Positions 26,095 to 38,112 of a DNA stretch of 64,000 bases are shown here, piece by piece (the first letter of the stretch is position 1; each line of letters begins with the position of its first letter). The notes under the pieces are model-generated. The model was not told where the DNA came from. It searched no databases and saw only the letters and a program-made list of their open reading frames with translations. Made by a program: the position numbers and the translations under genes. Source of the DNA: Rotaria sordida (Eukaryota > Rotifera > Eurotatoria > Philodinida > Philodinidae); the NCBI GenBank assembly GCA_905250125.1, contig CAJNOL010000198.1, forward strand, positions 16,441 through 80,440, read 5' to 3'.

Positions 26095-26500
26095 TTTTAT
26101 AAAATAAATAATTTAATTTTTATTTCAATTTCAATTTAAATAAATTCATAAACATTGAATTTCATTAATGTGTTAAATAAAATAAATAATTAATTTTAAA
26201 TTTAATTTTAATCTAAATAAATTTATAAACATTAAATTCACATAAATACATCGAATAAAATAAATAAATCAATAGATAGTTTTAATTTAAATAAATTCAT
26301 AAATATTGAATTCCATTAATGCACCAAAGAAAATAAATAGTTTAACTTTAATTTCAATTTTAATAAATGCAAACATTGATTTCATTAATGTATCAAGTAA
26401 AATAAATAATTAATTTTAATTTTATTTTTAATAGATTCATAGACATTGAATTCAGATAAATGTATTGAATAAATTAAATAAATAAATATTATCTATTCGT
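26095..26500. repeat. AT-rich tandem repeat, about 74 bp unit, five copies
   Basis: Five diverged copies begin near 26140, 26215, 26290, 26363 and 26430. Each contains a version of AAATTCATAAACATTGAATT, then TTAATGTATC and AAATAAAATAAAT. Confidence 0.75.
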
Positions 26501-27177
26501 CCATACAAAAATATAATATTCATCAACTCATTACAGTTGCTGGAAAAATAATGAAGGCATAACATTGTCGGCTGACTTATATACATAAACGAAAAATGAC
26601 TCTATAGTAGTCATTGTTGCAATGATTTTCCAAAAAGTTGTCTTCATTTTTGACTTTGTCTAGAATTTATATGGATTTTCTAATTTCTTTAAAAATCATT
26701 TTTTTTAGAAAATCAAGCATATTTTGAGAATATTTTAAATTCAACGAATGAATAATAAAAGTTTTAAAATACTTTAGCTTATTTAAAATCGATTTTCTAC
26801 AGAATAGAAATTAAAAAAGATTTTCAGTGTAAAGATGTATTTAGAAAGAGCGTCAAATTCTGATTCTAAGCGGTTCCTTTTGATTCTCTTCAACTACATT
26901 TATGTGTTCAAAAAGTCAGCAAACATATTTACCAAGACCTTTGACACTAGTGATTTATACAAACATCGTTTTTGTTCCTCATCAAATATTTGCTCTTAAT
27001 GAATCAACTTCAAGTCAGAAAAGAATTCTGAATACATGTTTAGAAAAAGCTTGAAATTCACATTTTAGCTGACTATTTTTGATTATCTCCTGTAATCTAT
27101 AAGCGAACGAAAATAAAGTAGAAATGCTGTACGAAGACCTTTTACATAGGGGTTAATATTAATCATCAAATCATCGT

Positions 27178-27185
27178 TATAAAAA
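27178..27185 (+). promoter_or_regulatory. TATA box candidate of GPLD1
   Basis: TATAAAAA 48 bases before the GPLD1 ATG. No splice acceptor precedes this ATG, unlike the clustered genes, so a conventional core promoter with a very short 5' UTR is plausible. Confidence 0.4.
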
Positions 27186-27233
27186 GCGCTTTTGTGAAAC
27201 GTATCAAGAAAAAATTTAGTGTGAAACAATAGC

Positions 27234-29695
27234 ATGCTGATCGATTTCATCTTTTTGGTTCTCTCATTGCCTCTCGTGGTGTTCGGATGTGGTATCACAA
27301 CACACATCGAAATTTCACATCGTGCTCAAGAGCTTTGGCTACATCAGCCTGTTTATCAACAATATATTCTCCAACATCCAGATGCATTGCAAGGAGGATC
27401 TCCATATCCTGATTCTATGTATAATAGTTTGTGTTATAACGGTACTTTAAATCAAGTGTCTGAAGATACCCATTGGTACGGAGAATTGATCATTTCGTTT
27501 TCATAATAGTTATCATCTTGTTCACAATTTCAGGTATCCATTTATGAAAATCGCCATTGAATATATGCGTGATAAACATCCATTATCAGGACTACGCGAC
27601 GATGAACTTGGACAAAAGTTACTTGTATTTCTATTTGGTGTGGCTTGCCATCAAGTGGCTGATGCTGCGTGGCATGCAAATTTAACAGGCTGTCCGAATG
27701 GATTTATCGATGCAACAGCCTGGGAGAGTTTTAATGGCAATCGAGAAATGGCACATTCAAGTGATGATACAGGTGGAGATAGTGTTATTAATTACGAATT
27801 ACCGGTCGGTTATATCGGTAAAAGGCCGAAAAACTAATTTTTTTTTTCTAAAAATGATCTTTCTATGGTTCATAGGGCTTATCGACAAGTGGTTTGTTCC
27901 AAGCCACGAACTTGAAGAGATCTATGCGCGATATGCTGATGCCTATAACTCACCACTGGAAAATAATGCTACTGAGATGCGTATTCAAACCTGCTCTAGT
28001 ATTATTTTCGGCGGACGATTTGCTGATGCTCTTCTTCTCGGTCTTCTATATCCCACATACTCATCCAATAATAGTTTTCTACTCGATCAACTGCACGAAT
28101 ACTACTATGGTAGTTTACCAAATATGGCTCAGCTAGCGGTTCGATATTGGGATCAGATTATTGCAATGTATGAAAATGGAACAAATATTTGTACATTGAC
28201 CGGCATTAATCCATATTATCTGAACTGTACCATTCCTCACACTGTTACACATCAACAACAGCAAGAATTAACATCATACGTTCAATCAGCACCTTCAGGT
28301 TATTTACCTTTTTCAGACAACACTTTATCATTATTGCCGCCATTGGGCACCACCGAAATTCTGACTGGGCTCATTTCAAATCAAAGTTATGCCGCATTTG
28401 GTTATGCAACCCTCTTTGGTGATTTTAACGGTGATGGACGTACCGATCTTGTCGTGTCAGCACCCGATTATTATGTACTCGGATGTGTACAAGGTGGTCG
28501 AGTGTTCATTATATATGGTCAAGAGAATCGTTTTCTCATACCCGACCATCAAATTTCGATTATTGAAGGACTTGCCAATCAAACACTTATTTCGCCCGTA
28601 TGTGATGGCGATCGATTCGGTTCAGCATTGGCTAGCCTTAATTTGAACAACGACGGATTTAACGATCTGGTCGTTAGCAGTCCATCACACGGATTCGGCT
28701 TTCGTGGAGCAGTATTTGTGTTTGCCGGTAGTGCAGACGGCCTTCAACTTCAACCATATATGCGTATTGATGGAGTGAATGAACATGACTCAATTGGATT
28801 TGGACTATATACGGCACATCTCGATAATGATAATCGACTTGATTTGATCATTACTAGTCCATACGCTCAACCGAACGGTTATAATCAGCCACAACAAGGA
28901 GCTGTCTGGATCTTCAAGAGCTCTGATCCTCAAATGTCGAGTAATAATCTCACTGTTGCCAATGCATCGTTCACCATTTATGGTGAAACAGCGAAATCAA
29001 AATTTGGTTATTCACTTGAAATAATTCCGCCGTCGTGCATCAGCAATGTAGCCTATCCAACTCTCATGATCAGTGCACCGGCCGACAAGGGTAAACTGTT
29101 CGTATACTCGTTTGAACCTCAAATCCATCTCATTCTTACTCTCTCTGGCACGCAAGAAAATGGTCGTTTTGGACAGAGTTTTTCAATTTATAAAGACAGA
29201 TGTTGGCTGGCTGTTGGATCGCCGACCCGTTTAACCGACTGGTACGGTGGTGTTGATGTTATTTTACTGTCCAATCTTTTCGGTCAATCAAACATTCATC
29301 TTCAATTGAGTGACATTCCTGTACGTGTCTCAATTAGTGGTGATAAGATCTTTGGACGTCTAGGCACAACAATTCAATGGAAACCCAATGGTGATTTATG
29401 CATATCAGCTCCGCTCGGCAAGCAAAACATTCAGCCATTGCAATCACAAAAATCCATAGGTCGTGCGTACATTGTATCTGCTAGTCGAATCTCAACGCCA
29501 CTCGGTCTAGGAGTGCAATCAATTACAAGTATGTGTTCGACGACTTACGTCGCTCACAATCAAATGAATCGATTCGGTACTCGTACTAATATTCTTTCCT
29601 CAACATCTGTCTCCTACTATGTCATTTCATCACCATTCACAACCATACATGATAATGTTCGTCTGCCGGGCATGTTATATTTTCTATCATTATAA
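27234..29695 (+). CDS. GPLD1: Phosphatidylinositol-glycan-specific phospholipase D
   Basis: Secreted enzyme that cleaves the GPI anchor between inositol and phosphate and so releases GPI-anchored proteins. Exons are 27234..27475, 27534..27817 and 27876..29695, phases 2 and 1, giving 781 residues (mammalian about 840). A signal peptide spans residues 1-18. The mature N-terminus CGITTHIEISHRA and the blocks EDTHW and LFGVACHQVADAAWH are the zinc-dependent phospholipase C-like domain (about 19-230) with its metal-binding His and Asp residues. From about residue 345 come FG-GAP beta-propeller repeats; the first ones carry Ca-binding loops (DFNGDGRTD, NLNNDGFND, HLDNDNRLD). Several N-glycosylation sites are present. 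The reading frame is intact and no family block is missing. Confidence 0.96.
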
Positions 29696-29751
29696 AACTG
29701 ATTTTTAGTTTTAAAAAGTAACTCTGGACACAATAAGAGACTGCCTTTGTA

Positions 29752-29757
29752 AATAAA
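29752..29757 (+). other. Poly(A) signal of GPLD1
   Basis: AATAAA 57 bases after the stop codon. Confidence 0.5.
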
Positions 29758-32056
29758 ACATACGATAAGTTTTCTCTTTTGGGTACTACCAGTAGTCGAT
29801 GCTAACAGTAGTTCTTCATTGATGACCAGCAGCTTATCAGCTGATATAAGAATAACATTGCAAGCACCCATTGACAACCTGGATCTCAAAATAATAAATT
29901 TCTTCCGAATTTGGATAAGTTATGACTTTGTCAGTTTTGTAGAGCATCACTTGCTCTATCTTCTGGTATATGAAACTCTTCACTTAGCATTAATTAGGAC
30001 CAATTCGGTAACTAAACATTCTCTTGTGGTTCCCGACGATGATTTTTCAGTCGTAATTCAAGCGTTGTTCAACGTCAACTCAAGTAAACTTTCTCAAAGT
30101 TTCACAAAATATAGATCTTAATTAATTGAGAAAAATATCTGATAGAATCAAGATTCTACTATGCATCGTTTCGACAAGTTAATGGAATCATTATAGATCT
30201 GAATGACACAAATAGATATAATTGCTCATATAGAATTTTAACCTTGCATGAAGCTATTGTTGAAGCATTTTCTTGCTAAATTGATAGTTATGCAACATTT
30301 TTCTTAACATAATTTCAACATACCTATTTTCGTCAGAACTTGCCACATCAAAGTGAGAAATACTGGCTTTCACGACCGAATTCACATAATTAACACGAAC
30401 AGTTACAACTATGTGATTTCACAAACTCTTCACGTTTTCGTCGCATCAGTCTTAATTATAATTATCAATAAGGGAGCTATACATCATTTGAAATAGATCA
30501 CTTTACTATTGTCAGAAGATATATTAATTGGAATTTCGTAATTAATCTTTAGTGCTCAATAGCTTCAGATATTTTTATGCGGATACTTGTGCGTTGTAAG
30601 TTACTATTCTTCAAATGAGATTATTACAACTATTCCTAAAAACCTAGATTAACCTTTAACTGAGAGATGCAAAGTGATTGCAAGGCACTTCGAATTGAAA
30701 CTAGAAAACAGTAAGTACTCTCTGGTAACTGTTCATAAATTTTCTAGGTAAAACACTATAAAGAAATTGATTCAGAAAATGTACGATGAGGTGTAGGACA
30801 CATTTTTCGATACATGCAAGTCATATTTTTCATATTACAAACCTCTACTAAAGCTTAAAGAATTTCGTCGAATGAGGTTCGCAAAATTTTTATGAGTTTT
30901 TCAGGAAAACTTTTATAAAATTCACAGATACACTTGTAAAACAAGTACACCATAGTGTATTCGAAAGTATAAACTTTGAGCTTTCAACCCCCATATGCAA
31001 CTCAAAGACGAACTGCTAATATTGACAAAAATCGTGATATCTGATATACTTCAATAATCTTTAAAAATAATTAAATATTGGTTTATTTTATACATAAGTA
31101 CAAAATATAGGATATTCAGAGTAAAGGTATTTTGAATCAGAATACATTTAAAATAATTTCATTATATTTTTTTAAGAATTTCTGTTTCTTCAAAAAATTC
31201 CAAAAACTTATACGAAATAATAAATATTTGATAAATTTTCATCATCAGTATTTCTATGAGCTTTGAAAATTAAATTAAAAGTTGTGTTTATTTTTTCGAA
31301 TACCAAATAATACAAATTGTTTGTGAATATTATTCAACGTTAGCCCAAGAAAGCTAACATAAGGGGAAGATGTTACTATTTATTTACAAAGAGAACGGAA
31401 GAAAAATTTTCGACTTCGCTAATGGTAAAAACCAAAATCTTTCATAACTGCCTGGGTGTCACATCCACGGTACCCTCGGCCTTCTTCACGATTTGACCAG
31501 TCCTGATATTATTCATGCATTTAAAATGATTGATTTTAATTTTTTGTCATATTATTGCAACAATATCATCCATATTTTTCAAATTTTGTATTGTTCAATG
31601 TCTAAATAAAAATGCTTGTATTTCTTCTATAAAGAACAAAAAACAAATTGTTTACTATCTTTGTATTTGTGCTGACAAGAACTTTCTTGAAAATAATCAT
31701 CTTGAAAAAAAAATCTGTTTTAAAACTAGTTAAATATTATCATATTGTCATTCTTTTACAAAAAAAAAAACAAAGTACACATATATCAATACATTTTCTT
31801 ATGATGAGTTTTCAGCAATAGTATTGCATCCATATTTTACATCATAAGTATTCAACAAAACCGGTATGTTTTTCTTTTCTTTTTTTAACACATGCGGTGT
31901 ATGATTAATACGAAAGATTGCGTCACTTCCGAATATTTATCGTCGAGAGAAAAGAAACTTCGTAATCGCATATGATACGAAACACAATGCATTATAGTTT
32001 TTTTTTTTTCTTAAGAACATCATTTTTATTGCCTACAAACGAAATATTTATTCTTT
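29758..32056. other. Gene-free AT-rich gap
   Basis: A 99-codon ORF from ATG 29822 lacks a domain, splice partners or paralogues, so I leave it out. A slightly GC-richer patch at 31450-31505 is unexplained. Nothing else is supportable. Confidence 0.4.
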
Positions 32057-32605
32057 ATGGCTAATAATTATAAAGACGATGAAAATGCAACATCAGGAGA
32101 GTGTAAAGATTTGGAAACAATACATAAAACTTCTGATAATCCATTGACTACTACAACTTCATATAATGGTAAATATGTTGATTTCTATGATCATATTAAT
32201 TATATTACATTATCGTTATATACATGGTTCATTGCTGCTAACAATAATTTTGCACAATCATCGAACAATAATAATGAAATACCTTTTGATGATAGGGAAT
32301 GGCAAGTAAATGATTTACATGCTGGCAGAAAACGAGCTCCACGACAAAATGAATTTCTTCAACTTCTTTTAGAAAATCCACGTTATTGTTCGTATATATG
32401 TTGGTTAGATAAAAACCGAGGTTTATTTAGAATTCTTCAACCAGATCAAGTAGTTACATTATGGGAAAAAGTTAAAGGAAGACAAACACAGCGAAAAATG
32501 AATTATGAAACATTTGCACGAGGTATCCGACATTATTATAATGCAGGAGTAATGGTTAAAACAAATAAAAAATACACATTCTGTTTTAAATACTCTGCAC
32601 AATGA
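32057..32605 (+). CDS. ETS-domain transcription factor, copy 1
   Basis: Single-exon protein of 182 residues. Residues 1-95 are low-complexity and Asn/Thr-rich with no domain. The winged-helix ETS domain fills about 97-180 (EFLQLLLENPRY, then SYICWLDKNRGLFRI, then VVTLWEKVKGR). Recognition helix MNYETFARGIRHYY keeps both arginines (155 and 158) that read the GGA core in this family, so it should bind DNA. The closing KYTFCFKY matches the usual last strand. The domain is divergent from ETS1/ELK types; subfamily is not assigned. A close relative lies 1.8 kb downstream on the same strand. AATAAA is at 32657. Confidence 0.93.
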   Translation: MANNYKDDENATSGECKDLETIHKTSDNPLTTTTSYNGKYVDFYDHINYITLSLYTWFIAANNNFAQSSNNNNEIPFDDREWQVNDLHAGRKRAPRQNEFLQLLLENPRYCSYICWLDKNRGLFRILQPDQVVTLWEKVKGRQTQRKMNYETFARGIRHYYNAGVMVKTNKKYTFCFKYSAQ

Positions 32606-32656
32606 TACTTCATCGTAAAAAAACAGATATTCTCTTTACTGGCATTATTTTTTTTA

Positions 32657-32662
32657 AATAAA
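32657..32662 (+). other. Poly(A) signal of ETS copy 1
   Basis: AATAAA 51 bases after the stop. Confidence 0.5.
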
Positions 32663-34323
32663 ATATGAGCAAAATTAATCAGGAGTCAATAAAAATATAT
32701 AATTAGCTTTTTAAAGATCAAATGGCAAATTCTATCAAAGAATTATTGGTTGTTTTTTTAGAAATTTATACATCAGTAAGAAACTATCGAACAAATACTA
32801 ACGTGCATATAAGTATAGGAGATGCTTTCAGTCACAATGAAAACGAAGCTTTCCTTACATCTTATCATTAACAATTGAGAGGAACATATCTGATTTTTTT
32901 GTGTATGGCTGAGAAGCTTTAAAAATGATCGGTCAACCCCTTATTATTCATCGAACTGCAGCTCTAAACAGAGAAGCAATGTGTTTCGGAGTTTTGGTAT
33001 TGTTATATTGACTCGCTCTAAAAGAATTTCACATGAATCGATTAAAGCAACGAATAGTTAAAAGGCATATTTCAGAACTATAAAAAAAAACATGATCACA
33101 AATTTAATATATATAATTATGTTGTGAGCATATATTTCAGATGATATAAGAAGATTCAATGGTGACGTCGAGAGAAGTTTGTTAGAATAGTTAAACGAGG
33201 AAATAGACATACTCATTGATGATAATGTTTTCTTTGGAGATTTGGATGAATTTTTTAGAGATTTCATCATATGTATATTATGTCAATCACAGTTGCCAGC
33301 ATGGCTTGAATCGTCTATATAATATTCAGTGTGATTAAAAGACCAAAGTTGTTGACTTGGCTGCTACATTTTGAAAATCAAATGTTAACGCATTGCTTTG
33401 CCATTTGAGAATATTTTGATAAATTCATTCGAATCCAATAATAAATACTTAAACCAAACGTCAATGTAATATCATAGGACATACATTGACTGATAGAAGA
33501 ACTTGTCTGACATCCAAAAAAGATTGAATGGTAAATTTTGTGCTTGTGTTTCTGCAAAAATTAATTGTGTCAAATGTAAATAAGTATTTCTTGCCTATTA
33601 TTATAAGTATTGCTGATTTCCTATAGATTCTTTTACTTCTTCCTTGTAAGTCTAACCAAATATTATTTGTGCTATTATGATCGCATGTTTTCGATTTTGC
33701 AACACAGAATTGATATGATCAAAACTATTGTGTTAATTTAAACTTTTGTAAACAATTTTTCTATTGTCTCTTGGTTTTAATTTGGTATTTCATACAAGAA
33801 TTTGTTCTTATCTTATTTTTATGAAAATAAATTAAGCTGAACAACTGAAACTAGAATAATAGATTTAATGCATAGTTGTAGAATTAAGCGTATTCATAAA
33901 ATAATAAACAATAATCGATCTAGTTTGATCTGGAGGTATTTCGAACCAGATCAAAAAGAAGCGAATTAATGGCAGCTCTGATTTGAACATCGAATCGATA
34001 AGATAAAAGAAATAAGTAATGCTATTTGGCTTTAAATTCATTCAAGTTCAATTAGATTGTATTATTTATCGTTAAATATTATATACAGTGTCCTAAATAA
34101 ACCTAATAAATACGTCCAATAGTCATTTGCCAATACATTCACTATTAAACGTTAACCTAAATGTAATAAAATATTAAGCTTTTTTCTTATTGTCGTTATC
34201 CTTTTTATATGTTTCTTAATGTGACAAAGGTTTCAGTCGTAATTACTGTAACATCAAAGTCACGATTATCAATCAATAGAGTCTTACTTTCCTTCGTCAG
34301 TCAATACATGTATATAACGGCTT
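32663..34323. other. Intergenic spacer between the two ETS genes
   Basis: AT-rich with no exon. No obvious remnant of the duplicated flank was found by eye. Confidence 0.4.
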
Positions 34324-34331
34324 TATAAATA
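34324..34331 (+). promoter_or_regulatory. TATA box candidate of ETS copy 2
   Basis: TATAAATA 41 bases before the chosen ATG. A start site 25-30 bases downstream would leave a 5' UTR of only about 20 bases and would exclude the out-of-frame ATG at 34335. Confidence 0.45.
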
Positions 34332-34371
34332 TTTATGTTAAACGTTGTCATACGATTTAAACAAACAAAGA

Positions 34372-34989
34372 ATGCTTGACAATCAAATACACACTAGATC
34401 GTCGCCGTCGTCTATTATTGATACATTGGATGCATTATTTAAATATATTGATGCCGCACCTAAGTATCCTTGTATTATTGATGGTTCCATAAATAACTCT
34501 TATCAATTAGATGACTATCTTGATACTTTTAATGAACAACATACAATTTTTAATGAATTATCTACTACTGATCAAATGAATATGAAAAGTTCATTTTCAA
34601 CTATTCGTTCTATCAATTCTTCTGAAGCATGTTCAACAAGTTCATTAAGAAATAGTAATGAAATTTCTTTTAATCCAATGGAATGGCGTATCAGAGATTT
34701 ATTATTAAGAAAATCACGACCTCCAAAATTAGATGAATTTCTTCATTTATTACTTAATAATTTACGTTATATTTCCTATGCATCTTGGTTAAATAAAGCC
34801 AAAGGTTTATTTAAAATTCATAAACCAACTAAAGTTGTTGAACTTTGGAGAAAAATTAAAAATCGGAAAACAAGATGTAATTTGAATTATGAGAAATTTT
34901 CACGAAGTATTCGATATTATTACAATAAAGGGATTATGATTCCAACACATAGAAGATATACTTATTGTTTTGCTGTTAATAAATCGTAA
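34372..34989 (+). CDS. ETS-domain transcription factor, copy 2
   Basis: Single exon, 205 residues from ATG 34372. The frame is open upstream to 34342, but only non-ATG codons precede it. The N-terminal 110 residues are Ser/Asn/Asp-rich. The ETS domain fills about the last 90 residues: PPKLDEFLHLLLNNLRYISYASWLNKAKGLFKI in three blocks, VVELWRKIKNRK, recognition helix LNYEKFSRSIRYYY with both DNA-reading arginines, and YTYCFAV at the end. It shares layout and many residues with the copy at 32057 (both have an E/DW(R/Q)(I/V).DL lead-in before the domain), so the pair arose by tandem duplication and has since diverged widely. AATAAA is at 35089. Confidence 0.93.
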   Translation: MLDNQIHTRSSPSSIIDTLDALFKYIDAAPKYPCIIDGSINNSYQLDDYLDTFNEQHTIFNELSTTDQMNMKSSFSTIRSINSSEACSTSSLRNSNEISFNPMEWRIRDLLLRKSRPPKLDEFLHLLLNNLRYISYASWLNKAKGLFKIHKPTKVVELWRKIKNRKTRCNLNYEKFSRSIRYYYNKGIMIPTHRRYTYCFAVNKS

Positions 34990-35088
34990 TGTATTTAAAA
35001 ATCAAATTTTTTTTGTCCTTGTTATGATACTCATGTATTTATTTGCTAACATTAACATATGAATTATTTTAGAAATTTTCTTTTTTAT

Positions 35089-35094
35089 AAATAA
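35089..35094 (+). other. Poly(A) signal of ETS copy 2
   Basis: AATAAA 100 bases after the stop. Confidence 0.4.
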
Positions 35095-36476
35095 AAATTC
35101 TTTCAAGAAATTTAACTTTCTTTTCTTATCAATGAAAAACAAAAATGATTAAGTTATTTCTACGAAATAAAACAGAGATTATTTTGATATCCGTTGCTTT
35201 TAATCATGATAGATTATAATTTATTTATGGATCCGTTTTCATAAAGTCTCATATCAACTTAGAAAAAAAAATTAATTACCTATTTGACCAAGCGATATTA
35301 AATAAATCGATGATCCGTAAAGCATTCATATTACAACAACTCAGGTAGTATATGATATTGAAAGAAGAATTTGTAAGAATCAGATATTATTATAAAATCA
35401 TATTCGTAATAAAGGGTTTAATCGTATTAAACGAATAAACAACTGATTGCTTATGTCATGTTAACAATGCAAAAAAAAACAAATCGTTATTGTCATGATC
35501 ATGAAAAACAAATATTCAACTTATTTCTCTCTTTAATGCGTCGGATAGGATATGACAGTTTATACAAATAATACAAATAGCTGTATGATAATTGACAAGT
35601 TTGATTCGAATCATAAGTTTGAAATAGGTTTGCTCGAAAAACAAAAGAGAAACGACTTTCATTATTCAGAAGAAGACATTGAATGCAGGTGATGCATGAT
35701 AAACAAACAAAAATATTCTGAAATCACTTTGAATAAATGCAAAATGAATCCGAATAAAGTAACTCTATTTAACAAATGATTAATTCATGAATTGAGTCAT
35801 GATATTTTGCAACGATCTAGGAATTGAATTGAGAGCTTCTTTTTTATCAATGCATTCAATTAACATGACTGTCTTCACTATCCTTCTATTTAATTCTTTC
35901 GAAATACAATAAGAACATAGTTCATATATTATCATGACATGTTATTGATATATGGTCTTTGACTGTATATCAGCAACATCTGTCGCGTCTGTGGGAATAG
36001 AGGAGTAGGTTCGAATTTCTATCCCTATACTTCAACATTCCTTGTAGATTGTATTTCACAACGGTTTTGATTCATGTTTACTTGACATTGAATTCTAATG
36101 TCGAAATGACTGGTCATATGTGCTTATACTCTAATTCCGTATTGTAATAGCATTATTAAAGAACGAAAATGAGTAATGAATATTATTGTCTCCAAGTTAC
36201 AACAGGTGTGTGAGAACATTACATCTGGTTATAGTTATCAATGATGAGAAAATTACTTGTTTTTGTTCTGTACGGACGTATATAATCAAATGTGTTGAGA
36301 ATAGAATCTGTTGATTTAGGATCTCACGTTGATCCAACGAATTTTCTTACAAAATTTATGATGATAATCAGATGAGAATAATATGCACAAAGAAAAAAAC
36401 ATTTCCTTCTTTTTCTTATTGTTTTCAAAAATTAAAACTTTCTTGTGAATAAAATAAATAAATCTTTTTTTTTGTT

Positions 36477-37350
36477 GTATTGAAACTATTGCTATTCGAT
36501 TAGTCATGATGAGTAGTGAAAAAGACTATTCTAGTCTGGTTTTTCAGTCTTCACTTGCCGAGTTATAGGTATTTTACTTCAATTTTTGCCCTATGAGCAT
36601 AGAATTGCTGAGAACTTAGATGATTGAATTCTGCGCTGAAATTTTATTTATAAATAGATCTTATAGTAACTAGAAACTCTTCAAACAAAAACAAAAGATT
36701 TTTCTAAAATATGAAGAATTTTAGAGATGCATTTGTTGGGACATAAACTTTGGAAAGTTCCTAATAACGATAAGGTCTATCTATCAACAACCAAATGCTT
36801 GCAAATCGTATTATTGATATATTATATAGAGTTTGTTTTTAGAACAAATTTATGTAGATATAGATGGAGTAGTATAAGAATAGATGTTTATAATAGAAAT
36901 AATAATTCAATAGGAAAATACAAAGTATTGATAGAACGTTTAAATTTTTTAAAAATACATTCTTGAATTATATTTGTTAATAGATCTCTTCATGCTTCAT
37001 CGATCGGATTTTCTATTTAAGCATAGAATATTGAATTATGTCAATGACCTGATTATAGTCCTTATTTTAACACTACTTTGCTAGTATGGAATCTTATTAA
37101 AAACGCAAAAAGTTGAACAAAAAATCTAAAACTCATAACATGAACTAGCCAGTGCAATCGGTGTAACATTGAATAACTTATTAAAGAATGTATTAAAAAA
37201 TTCAGACGGTCTATAAATGTTTTATATCTTCCTATTGAATTTTTGTGTTGTAGGCATCTACTCTTACACTTATCATATAAATCTACGATCAAAACAAACT
37301 GTTTCACTACTCATAATGTTCGATCGAATAGCAATAGTTTCCAGTCAAAG
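36477..37350. repeat. Inverted duplication with possible coding content
   Basis: The stretch 36477-36522 is complementary to 37303-37350, and 36826-36965 is complementary, with divergence, to 37195-37300. The left copy carries about 300 extra bases between these blocks. Translated in matching frames, both copies give NSIG(K/R)YK..I(E/D)RLNFL. The left copy reads on the plus strand and the right on the minus. Conservative changes suggest a once coding sequence, probably of a transposon or gene family; no family recognised. Confidence 0.55.
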
Positions 37351-38112
37351 CCTATTGAACAACTGAGAAAGTTCCCTCGTTCGATAAATGAAAAGCACGA
37401 TCAATGAATATTCAATTGGATTATACCACACTTGCCTCTGTGTGTCTTCTTAATTACGGAAACTTTTCTTTAATCGAAGGAAAAAATGTCTGCAATGCGG
37501 AATGATAGGAGAACAAAAATCGCTGCATTATGAAAACATGCGAAAATAGATATAGTAAGAGGATCAATGTAAGTAGTTTGATTCAAGAATAAATATAAGG
37601 GCGTGAATGTCAGTCTTCTCTTCAATCACACTCATTTCTACTCTAAACCTAAAAAACGTTCGATATTCTTATATATTTCATTAATGATTTTTGTTGTACT
37701 TTTTTCACAAAATAAATTTTATCTTGCCTCCGTTTTTTCTTTGCAGATATTTTTCCGTAATTGGCTGAAAAAGTATTCGTAATCTGAATGTAGCTTGCTT
37801 CCTCAAAAATGTCTGAGAATAATATTTACATCTAAATTCAATCTATTTTTCTTAGCTTTTCTAGTTAAATAAGGATTTCAAATACTATAAATTGAATATA
37901 TTTTTTGTGAAAAATTTTATTTCTACATCTATATTTGTTTTTTTTATTTTCCTTCATCTTGCATAAAAAAAATAATAAATAAATAATTTGGAAAAAAAAA
38001 AGGAAAACATAGGAACGTTTCATCATAAAACAAAGAACATCATGATTAAATAAAGTTCAATGAAAACAAACATATATAGATCAATTTATTAACAAGAGAA
38101 CAATGTTAATTA

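Larger units (their letters stand above)
21413..27177. other. Long gene-free AT-rich gap with two repeats
   Basis: No exon recognised in 5.8 kb. It holds the short inverted repeat at 25913-25994 and the tandem repeat at 26095-26500. ORFs at 22856 and 24905 lack domains and splice context. Confidence 0.4.
34990..38112. other. Gene-poor gap with an inverted duplicate pair
   Basis: No complete gene recognised. It holds the inverted pair at 36477-37350, described separately; the rest is AT-rich. Confidence 0.4.

Noticed and set aside
29822..30121. 99-codon ORF after GPLD1
   Set aside because: No family resemblance, overlaps only non-coding 3' sequence, no acceptor or promoter sign.
35998..36050. 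tRNA-like T-arm wording (GGTTCGAATTT)
   Set aside because: The five-base T-stem does not pair, and no acceptor, D or anticodon stems can be built around it.
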